A stretch of 61,652 bases of DNA, from positions 1-61,652 of the forward strand of contig DIFE01000134.1 of the NCBI GenBank assembly GCA_002418985.1. Direction: 5' to 3'. A program made the position numbers and the translations under genes. Below the pieces are notes generated by a model, which searched no databases, was not told where the DNA came from, and saw nothing but the letters and a program-made list of their open reading frames with translations. Origin of the DNA: Deltaproteobacteria bacterium UBA5756 (GTDB lineage: Bacteria > Desulfobacterota > Syntrophorhabdia > Syntrophorhabdales > Syntrophorhabdaceae). Below are positions 25,580 through 33,700 of the stretch, one piece after another (the first letter of the stretch is position 1; each line of letters opens with the position of its first letter).

Positions 25580-26240
25580 TGAAAAAGAGAATCAAATCTT
25601 TTCTGATGATCTATGTCATGCCTCCTGTGCTATTCGGCTTTCTCTCGCTTTTGAGGCTGACCCTGCGCGTCCAGCACGTCAATCGCCCGCCGGAGGAAAG
25701 ATGGGGCAGCCGCTTCAATTATATCGTCTGTTTCTGGCATGGCAGGCTTCTCATGATGCCCTTTGCGAAAAAGGGCGGCGGCGGGAAGGTGCTGATCAGC
25801 CGCCACCGCGATGGCGAGTTTATAGCCAGAATCGTGAGTTTCTTCGGGATCGGCACCGTGAGGGGATCTTACCGGAAGGGCAGTGTTTCGTCCTTGAGGG
25901 AGATTCTCCATGATCTCAGAGATACCATAGATATCGCCATTACCCCCGACGGCCCCAAGGGACCGCGCTTCGCGGTCAAGAAGGGCATCGTGGAGCTCGC
26001 ACGGCTTTCGGGCAAACAACTCCTACCCGTAAGCTACGGTGCGCGTAAAAAAAAACCTTTCATTCCTGGGACCGTTTTATACTCCCCTACCCTTTTACGA
26101 AGGTTGTCTTTCTCTGGGGCGACCCTATCGCTGTAAGGTCTGATCTCAGCGCCGATGATATCGAGAAAAAGCGGGTCGAACTCGAAACAACGCTCATCCG
26201 GTTGACGGACAAGGCCGAAGAAATGGCATGTGGAAGCTAA
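25579..26240 (+). CDS. DUF374 lysophospholipid-acyltransferase-like protein (LpxJ-type), frameshifted at an A9 run
   Basis: The frame starting at ATG-25579 encodes a DUF374 acyltransferase-like protein with an N-terminal membrane anchor, SRHRDGEFIARIV near residue 73 and ITPDGPKGPRFAVKKGI near 116. It stops at 26136 after losing homology just past GARKKK. At 26047-26055 there are nine A residues. Moving back one base there (-1) opens a frame reading TFHSWDRFILPYPFTKVVFL, then GDPIAVRSDLSADDIEKKR, ending at TAA 26238-26240. The shifted product has 220 residues, and its end overlaps the waaA ATG by 13 nt, as expected for an intact operon. Causes could be a sequencing indel, a mutation, or slippage on A9. 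DUF374 proteins include LpxJ, a lipid A secondary acyltransferase of epsilonproteobacteria; the position between msbA and waaA suits that role. Confidence 0.8.
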
Positions 26241-27478
26241 TCTACAACCTCCTTATCTTTTGCGCCCTTCCCGTCTTTGTGGCGATAGGTCTCACCAACG
26301 CAAAGATGAAGAAGAACTTCCGCGAACGCCTCTTCCCTGCCACAGAAGGCGCACAATCGGCCGGTGCCTGTATGATACACGGGGCGTCTATCGGGGAGGC
26401 GGTTATCGCCCAGAGTGTCGCCGATTATCTGGCGGCAAACGAAGGACCCGATCATTTTCTTTTTACAACGAACACCTCCTACGCAAAGGAGATGCTGGAC
26501 GGCAGGCAGGGTGCACGCACGGGAAGGACCGTCGCCTCCATGCCCTTCGATCTTCGATTCTCCGTCGCGAGGTTTCTCGATTACCACAGGCCCTCGGTGA
26601 TCCTTATCGTAGAGACCGAGATCTGGCCCAACCTCACATGGGAAGCCGGAAAACGAAGTGTTCCCGTTATCATCCTGAACGGGCGGATCTCCGACAGCAC
26701 CCTTGCGACATACCGGAGGTTATCACCTTTCATGAGGTCGGTGCTTCTCGGGATCGATGCCGTCATCGCGCAGTCTGAAGAACACAGGCAGCGCTTTGTC
26801 TCGATCGGCATGGATCCCGAACGCGTCTTTGTCACCGGCAACATCAAGTACTATCGCCCTGCGGTCGAAGGCGGGCGGGAACCATCGACGCGTGAAAAGA
26901 TCATCACCTTCGGAAGCGTAAAGGAAAAAGAGCTTGAAGAGATATATACGGCAATAGCCCTCCTGAAAAAAGGCCTTCCCGGCTACCGGTATTTCATCGC
27001 TCCAAGAGAACTGCACCTTGCCGGCTCCATTGAAAAAGACCTTTCGAATACGCTTCGGACCGCCCGCTATTCAAAAATAAAAGAGGGGACGGATGACACT
27101 GCCGAGCTGGTTGTCGTGGACACCGTCGGCGATCTCACGGGGATATATGCACGAAGCCGGGCGGCCTTCGTGGGAGGCTCCCTTGCTCCCTACGGCGGTC
27201 AGAATATGCTCGAACCCCTCTTCGTGGGCACGCCCGTGCTGTTCGGCCCCTTCACCGAAAACTTCAGGGACATTGCACGGGCCATTCTCGACAGGAAGGC
27301 TGGAATTCTTGTCCGGAATGGCACTGACATACACCTCGCCATCACAAATCTCATCGGTGACGACACCCTGTATAGCTCCACACAAGCGGCCGGTTTTGAC
27401 ATCGTCGCCGATCAGCGGCACGTCATGGAGGAGACGGCAGGGATCATCATGGATGTGCTCGATAGAAAAAGGTCATAA
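26228..27478 (+). CDS. waaA: 3-deoxy-D-manno-octulosonic acid (Kdo) transferase
   Basis: WaaA (KdtA) transfers Kdo from CMP-Kdo to lipid IVA or its equivalent at the inner membrane. The 416-residue protein has an N-terminal membrane anchor (LLIFCALPVFVAIGL), the GT-B N-terminal motif MIHGASIGEAVIAQSV, VETEIWPNL near residue 128, and the C-terminal substrate site AFVGGSLAPYGGQNMLEP. ATG lies inside the end of the frameshifted DUF374 reading frame. Whether it adds one or two Kdo residues cannot be told from sequence. Confidence 0.95.
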   Translation: MWKLIYNLLIFCALPVFVAIGLTNAKMKKNFRERLFPATEGAQSAGACMIHGASIGEAVIAQSVADYLAANEGPDHFLFTTNTSYAKEMLDGRQGARTGRTVASMPFDLRFSVARFLDYHRPSVILIVETEIWPNLTWEAGKRSVPVIILNGRISDSTLATYRRLSPFMRSVLLGIDAVIAQSEEHRQRFVSIGMDPERVFVTGNIKYYRPAVEGGREPSTREKIITFGSVKEKELEEIYTAIALLKKGLPGYRYFIAPRELHLAGSIEKDLSNTLRTARYSKIKEGTDDTAELVVVDTVGDLTGIYARSRAAFVGGSLAPYGGQNMLEPLFVGTPVLFGPFTENFRDIARAILDRKAGILVRNGTDIHLAITNLIGDDTLYSSTQAAGFDIVADQRHVMEETAGIIMDVLDRKRS

Positions 27479-27492
27479 ACAGGAGACTCAAA

Positions 27493-28248
27493 GTGGAAGC
27501 ATTCGATAAACTGGTCGCGCTTATGGAGAAGCTCCGCAGCGATGAAGGATGCCCCTGGGACCGCAAGCAGAAGGTCTCGGCCTTCAAGACCTTCATGCTG
27601 GAAGAGGTCTACGAGATAATAGAGGCCATCGAAAATGAGGACACGAACGAACTGAAGGAAGAGCTTGGTGATCTTCTCTTTCATATCGTCTTCATCGCGC
27701 AAATATGCAGGGAACGCGACGCTTTCACCATAGAGGACGTCATCGAGAACGTCTACCGGAAGATGTATCATCGCCATCCGCATGTATTCAAACAGCAGGT
27801 TCTCGACGCCCCGATCGAGGTGAAATGGGAGGAACTCAAGAGAGCGGAGAAAGATGACTATTCCCTCCTTTCACACATCCCCCCGTCGATGCCCGCCCTC
27901 CTTCGGGCATACGTGATAACCAGGCGGGCGGCAAAGGTCGGCTTTGATTGGAAGAAGATAGATGATGTCTACGATAAGATGTACGAGGAGATAGCCGAAT
28001 TGAAAGAGGCGGAAAAGACGGGCAGGACTGATCGCATCAGAGATGAGGTGGGTGATCTCCTTTTCACTATCGTCAACATTGCGCGATTCCTGTCGATAGA
28101 TCCTGAAGACGCGCTGAGATCCACATCGGACAAGTTCATAAGGAGGTTCGGGTATATCGAGAGCAATACCGATATTCGGGACGCTGATGCCGAAACGATG
28201 GACCGGCTCTGGAATGACAGTAAGTCTATGGAGGATAGAGGGGAGTGA
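27493..28248 (+). CDS. mazG: Nucleoside triphosphate pyrophosphohydrolase MazG
   Basis: MazG hydrolyses NTPs and dNTPs to monophosphates and pyrophosphate, cleaning the nucleotide pool. The 251-residue protein has two all-alpha MazG domains; the first shows CPWDRKQKVSAFKTFMLEE followed by the Mg2+-binding EExxE-type residues in EEVYEIIEAIE and ELKEELGDLLFH; the second has AKVGFDWKKIDDVYDKMYEE and RIRDEVGDLLFTIVNIARF. GTG-27493 has AGGAGA upstream. It ends the envelope operon and converges on the cold-shock gene with only 9 nt between stops. Confidence 0.95.
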   Translation: MEAFDKLVALMEKLRSDEGCPWDRKQKVSAFKTFMLEEVYEIIEAIENEDTNELKEELGDLLFHIVFIAQICRERDAFTIEDVIENVYRKMYHRHPHVFKQQVLDAPIEVKWEELKRAEKDDYSLLSHIPPSMPALLRAYVITRRAAKVGFDWKKIDDVYDKMYEEIAELKEAEKTGRTDRIRDEVGDLLFTIVNIARFLSIDPEDALRSTSDKFIRRFGYIESNTDIRDADAETMDRLWNDSKSMEDRGE

Positions 28249-28257
28249 CCCCTGTCT

Positions 28258-28461
28258 TTATTCAGTTTTCATTACGTTTGCCGCCTGCGGACCCTTGGGC
28301 CCCGTCACGATCTCAAATTCCACTTTCTCGCCGGCCTTGAGCGATTTGAACCCATCCGACTGAATTGCAGAGAAGTGCACGAAAACATCTTCGCCGCCAT
28401 CCTGTTCGATGAAACCGTAACCCTTGGAATCGTTGAACCATTTTACCTTACCTGATGGCAT
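28258..28461 (-). CDS. Cold-shock domain protein
   Basis: A 67-residue cold-shock protein, a single-stranded nucleic-acid binding OB fold. RNP1 (KGYGFIEQ) and RNP2 (VFVHFSAI) are intact. ATG-28461 has AAAGGAG about 9 nt upstream; an upstream TTG abuts that site and is unlikely. It has its own strong promoter with a leader of about 45 nt, much shorter than the E. coli cspA leader, so it may be a constitutive CspC/CspE-like or non-cold-specific member. Confidence 0.96.
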   Translation of the reverse strand: MPSGKVKWFNDSKGYGFIEQDGGEDVFVHFSAIQSDGFKSLKAGEKVEFEIVTGPKGPQAANVMKTE

Positions 28462-28511
28462 GCCACGCAACTCCTTTCTGTGATAATATTAAGCAGTTGT
28501 GCTTTTAAGCA

Positions 28512-28540
28512 ATAGTATTCCTATTGAAAAAACCTGTCAA
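28512..28540 (-). promoter_or_regulatory. Promoter of the cold-shock gene
   Basis: On the minus strand TTGACA (28535-28540) and TACTAT (28512-28517) are separated by exactly 17 nt. This is a near-ideal sigma70-type promoter about 50 nt before the start codon. Confidence 0.7.
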
Positions 28541-28589
28541 GCGAAATTATGCCTTGATATTATACGGGAAATCGGATCGTGGCCATTCT

Positions 28590-30746
28590 TTACCGTACGA
28601 CGAAATTGACTGAATCGACCACACTCCCCCTGTGATCGACGATGGAAAGGATATAACTGCCGCGCCGTGGTTCCCAGAGGAAGAGCGGCAGGTCGGAACC
28701 AGCATCGGTATCATTAAGAACCCACCTGAACCGTCCTGCCCGTGGTTCAAAGCGAAGCGCGACGCGCTGCAAAGCGTCGGGAATATCAGGATCGATGGTG
28801 ATGAGCGTTCCCTCCCGAGGATAGACAATTCGGGCGTTTTGATGGATTTGATGCGCCCTCACCGTTGACACGGGCTGTGTGCCTTCGAGAAAGAATTCCT
28901 CACGCGGAGGCTCCATATCCTTTTCAAACCGCACCTTCGCCACGGTGACTCCGGAGGGCCGTTTCGGCCCCTTTGAGGGGACGTCGGCGTGAAGGAAGTT
29001 CATCACCTCGAGCCATATCGGTGCCGCGCCGCTTATACCGCTCACATCATGCATAGGTTCTCCCGAAAAGTTACCCACCCAGACCCCCGCGGTATAACGC
29101 CCGGAAAAACCGACACACCAGTTGTCGCGCATGTCTTTGCTCGTCCCTGTCTTTACCGCGGTCCAGAAACGGGTCGAAAGGGGATTCTCAAGGCCGAAGG
29201 TAACCGCCCGGGACTCCCTGTCAGAGAGTATCTGGGAGATGATAAAAGCGGCCTTTTCGTCCATGACGCGAACCTGGGCCGACGGGGATGCCCCCTTGAC
29301 CAGCCTCATATCAGCGCGCCGCCCGCCCATCGCCAGGGTGCGATAGGCGCCGACAAGTTCATAGAGTTCTATGTCAGCCGACCCCAGGGCGATGGAAAAC
29401 CCATAGAATTCAGGCTCCTCGGTAATACTCCTGAAACCCAGTTCCTTCAGCCTCTCCACGAAGGGCACCAGGCCCGCCACCAGGAGCGTCTTGACAGCGG
29501 GGACATTGAGAGACGATGCCAGGGCCGTCCTTACACTGACATTGCCCCGGAATTGATTGTCATAATTTTGCGGCACATAGAGCCCCGTCGGCGTCATTAT
29601 CGAAAGGGGCGTATCTTCGAGTATGGATGAGGCGGTGAGATATCCCTTTTCGATGGCGAGTCCATACAGGAAAGGCTTGAGCGTCGAACCTGCCTGCCGC
29701 CTGGCCCGCACGCCGTCCATCCAGACCGCGCTCGATGTGCGCCCGCTGTTGCCGACATATGCCAGGATATCGCCCGTAACATTGTCTACGACCATGACGG
29801 CCCCGTCGGAAACATTTCGGCTGCGCAGTGAGGCAAGATTGTTTCTCAGGCTTTGGAGGGTAAACCTCTGCAGCCGCCCGTCAAGGGTTGTAACCTGTCT
29901 GTCGCACCCCGGCGCAAGGACGATGCGCGCCACATGAGGCGCCAGCGATGTTTCGAAGGTGATACTATATGCCGAAGTCAGGGCCTCACCCGTTTTGCGG
30001 TCAACATCGTCACGGGTTATCTGTAACCCGGCTTTCTGTGCCAGGCCCCACGACCTCAAGGCCACCCTTTCCCGGGTCGCGTTGGGCGATGTGATGAGTG
30101 ATGCCAGGATAGAAGATTCCAGTTGGGTAAGGCCGGAGGGTTCCTTTCCGAACAACCCTTTCGAAGCAGCCCTGACACCCTGGAGTTCCCCACGGTAATA
30201 TATGAGGTTTATATAGGCCTCAAGTATTTCTTCCTTCTTCCAGGTCTTCTCCAGGGCAATTGCCGCGAGCACCTGGCGCCACTTCTGGCCGAGGTCTCTC
30301 CTCACCCTTTTCGGCTTCAGGGTCTTGTCGATGATGGAGGCCACCTGCATCGAGATGGTGCTGGCGCCGCTTAGCCTCCCGGAGGTGACATTCCTTGCGA
30401 ATGCGGACACAAAAGCGCGGGGGTCAACTCCGCTGTGGCTGAAAAAACGACGGTCCTCAACGAAGACCACCGTTTGCAGAAACGACGGCGACACGTCGGC
30501 GAGACGTGTCCATTCGAGCCTTCTGGCCGTGTCATCCGTACGCAGCGCGTGGATGACTTCCTGGTGACGATCCAGAAGGACCGCATCGGAGGCGCGGTAG
30601 GAAGCCCTGACGCTCTGAAAGGCGGGGATCTTCGCATCCCTCGCCGATCGCGCCACGAAGAGGCTGCCCACCCCGGCAAGACACGCCAGGGCCAGCACGG
30701 CGGCCACGCATATACCGGGAACACCTTTCAGGTACTTCAAAGACAT
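28590..30746 (-). CDS. pbpC: Penicillin-binding protein 1C
   Basis: PBP1C is a bifunctional peptidoglycan glycosyltransferase/transpeptidase. The 718-residue protein has an N-terminal membrane anchor (IYVAAV-like hydrophobic run after residue 10). Its GT51 domain shows EDRRFFSHSGVDPRAF and GASTISMQVASII. The transpeptidase domain has the SxxK serine in AGSTLKPFLYG, the SLN motif and KTGTS. At the C terminus is a BiPBP_C beta domain, typical of 1C enzymes. It follows the alpha-2-macroglobulin gene after 3 nt, the same pairing as yfhM-pbpC in enterobacteria, where the macroglobulin traps proteases and PBP1C is thought to repair the wall. Confidence 0.95.
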   Translation of the reverse strand: MSLKYLKGVPGICVAAVLALACLAGVGSLFVARSARDAKIPAFQSVRASYRASDAVLLDRHQEVIHALRTDDTARRLEWTRLADVSPSFLQTVVFVEDRRFFSHSGVDPRAFVSAFARNVTSGRLSGASTISMQVASIIDKTLKPKRVRRDLGQKWRQVLAAIALEKTWKKEEILEAYINLIYYRGELQGVRAASKGLFGKEPSGLTQLESSILASLITSPNATRERVALRSWGLAQKAGLQITRDDVDRKTGEALTSAYSITFETSLAPHVARIVLAPGCDRQVTTLDGRLQRFTLQSLRNNLASLRSRNVSDGAVMVVDNVTGDILAYVGNSGRTSSAVWMDGVRARRQAGSTLKPFLYGLAIEKGYLTASSILEDTPLSIMTPTGLYVPQNYDNQFRGNVSVRTALASSLNVPAVKTLLVAGLVPFVERLKELGFRSITEEPEFYGFSIALGSADIELYELVGAYRTLAMGGRRADMRLVKGASPSAQVRVMDEKAAFIISQILSDRESRAVTFGLENPLSTRFWTAVKTGTSKDMRDNWCVGFSGRYTAGVWVGNFSGEPMHDVSGISGAAPIWLEVMNFLHADVPSKGPKRPSGVTVAKVRFEKDMEPPREEFFLEGTQPVSTVRAHQIHQNARIVYPREGTLITIDPDIPDALQRVALRFEPRAGRFRWVLNDTDAGSDLPLFLWEPRRGSYILSIVDHRGSVVDSVNFVVR

Positions 30747-30749
30747 TTT

Positions 30750-33700
30750 CTATTTCCCGATCTCCACCGGCCGGTTCGGGCTTTCGCCGAACATCTCCGG
30801 CGCATAAAGCGCTTCAACGCGGGTCCCGGGCATCTGAAAGAGACCGTCGTTGTTGAGCCTGACACTGTATTCCACGGTCCACGTTCCCTGCGGCACGAAT
30901 TCGTAATATACCCTCAGGGCCTCAAAACTCCTTTCCCTGTATGCCTCCCAAGCCCACCCTCTCTGGCGTCCCTGTTTTGACAGCAGAGCGGAGTCCTGTC
31001 CCAGACCGCTTCCCAGTATAACGGCGCCGGATGGTATGGGATCGTTTACAACCACCCAGGTCATGTCGGAGCGGGCACCTATCTCGAGTTTCACGCGCAT
31101 GACATCGCCGCGCGTCCATGTGTCGGGGTTCCTGCGCTCGACGGGAACGATCGTTTTCTTGATGGTATAACCTGATGACAGGGGCGCTTTCAGCGGTACG
31201 GCCGCAATGCTCTGTACCGTGACCCAGGGCCCGCCCTTCCCCTGGTGATCGATGCTGAGAGTACTCTTCCTTGCGGGCCAGGGCAACATCAGGCTGCCGC
31301 CTTTTGAGTTGTCCGCCCAGTTAATGGCCTCCTGTTTCTGGCCCAGCGACGCCGAGGAAACCCCCGTGACAGCCGTTGCCTCATATTTACCGGAGAACTT
31401 TTCCATGGCGAGAACTCCCCAGGCATTTGCCGTTGTCGTGTCCCACCGGCCCTTTTTCATTCTTCCCGCAAAACCGCGCGCAATGCGGGGAACGTCCTCC
31501 CGCCACGCCTCGAATTCCATGGATGCCATCAGGGTCCGTGCCGAGTTGAGGTCCGTCGACACCATGAGCCACCAGAGCTGGTCCGATTTCTCGGTGGAAA
31601 TACCCATTGTCGTGCCCTGGAGATTGAGCCGGCTTCTCAAGACCTGCCCCGCTGCCTGAAGTTTCCTGTCCCTGTCGGAGATGCCCGCCACACGGCGCAG
31701 GACGTCGATCCAGTCAAGCACAGCCGACGTCGGCCACAAATTGGGCTCGATGTCCATCGTTGTCAGAAGTTGAGGATTGGCCTGGTTAAACCTTGCAAGG
31801 GCGGCAACGGCGGCCATCTTCCTGATCGAAAGGTCGGCGGTCTGCAGTGCCGAGTATCGCGCGATCTTTCCCTCCACGAATCCCTTGAGGCCCAGAAGCA
31901 TCTTAACCCTTATGTTCTGCGGTATCTCGTACCCCGCCTCGCTGCTTATGGAAAGAAGGTAGGACGTCAGCGCGTCGCTTCCACGCATCATGCCGGGGAA
32001 GTACTTCGCCAGCCCGTCCGGATCGAGATAGGCAGGCAGCTGCCCCATAAGGTCCTTCCACATTTCTCGGTCACGCAAGGCGACGGCCTTCGATGTCTTT
32101 TGTTCAAGACAGACATAGGGATACCGGCGCATATAATCGACAACGCCCGGCAGTCCTTCGGCCAGCCTGGCCCGCATCGTGACCGTGACGCCTCCACGGC
32201 CCGTCAGGGCGTCATGGGGGCGTTCCACGTCCATTTTCATGGTGTCTTTCACCTGTGCCAAGGTGGCCTGGTAAACCTTGAGGCTTACCGCCGGTACAAC
32301 TTTCTGGCTTATCTTCAGTGTGTCCCGCGCCCGGCCTGACTTCTCGCCGGCCGATACCTCGTAATCGATCTTCGACGAGCCATGGGGCACCGCAACCTGC
32401 CACTTCACCTCGCGTGACTGACCGGCAGGAACCGCAGCTTTCGCAGGTTCGGCAGAGCGCACGCCGGTACCGTCGGCAATTTTCAAAGTCACATCCACAT
32501 CCATCTCGCGCTCCGAGGTATTGCGGACCGTAAACCCCGCTGTGAAGCGGTCGCCTTCGCGGACCAGGGCCGGGAGACCCGCAAGGAGCATCAGATCCTG
32601 CGTCGTCCGGATCGTTGTCTCACCGGTGCCGAAAATGTCCGCCCCCGAGCTTGCTATGGCGACAACGCGAAATGACGTCAGTGAATCGTTGAGATTGAAG
32701 GCAATGTCCGCTTCTCCGTTGCTGTCGAGCGCCACTGTGCCCTTCCAGAAGACCAACGTATCGAAGAGTTCCCTCGTCAGCTGCTTTCCTCCACCGCCTC
32801 CATGGGGAAGGGCCTTGCGGCCGAAATGGCGTTTTCCCACGACCATCATCTGCGATGTCGCCGTTGACATCTCATAGGATTTCCTGCGCATCATCGACTC
32901 GAGGAGTCCCCAGCTTACATTGGGCTTGAGTTCGAGAAGCCCTTCATCGACAACCGCTATTGCCGCTTCGGAACCTTTCGGCGGCACGCCGTCTGCCGGC
33001 GTTCTCACCTCGATGTGGGCCTTGACGGCCTCCCGCACGGAATAAGCCTTCTTGTCCGTATCGACCTTGACCTTCAGCGCGTGGGGCTTCCAGCCAACCC
33101 TGACCTCCGCTATGCCGAGCTTGTATGCCGGTTTTCCTGGGTCAAAGGTGGCAGTCGGCGGTGAGGCCGAGACCCTTCCCCTTACCAGCAGGGCCGAGAC
33201 AAAAACGTTGGGCACATAGGTGGCTTTAACAGGGATCTCTATAACAGGGTTTTCACGTGTCACCTTCTTGATATAGGCATCCATCACGCCCTCACGTTCA
33301 ACCGTAACAAGGGCGGTGGCATCCCGAAAGGGCATCCGCACCTGGAAACTCATCGACTCGCCCGGTTCAACGAAGCGGCGCAGAGGGATAAGGTCGATTC
33401 GGTCGTCATTGCGCGCCTCGTACCATGTGTCCTCCCTGCCGTACACGGTCGCTTCACGGTTCGTCACCGAAAGGTTTCCCAGTCCGTCCTTCACCTGTGC
33501 CTCTATGACGATCCTTCCCGCGACGGGGGCCTTTCCCTCACAGTAAAGGATACCATTTTCGGCTGTCTTCCCCGTGCAGTGTTCCGCTATCTCTTTCGTC
33601 TCCGTGGCGTGTTCAAAGGCATAGAAGCCCCCTGTAATCCTTCGCCTGTGGGAGTATGTGGACCGCTTGAAAAGTCTCACCTTCACCTCGGCCCCCGGCA

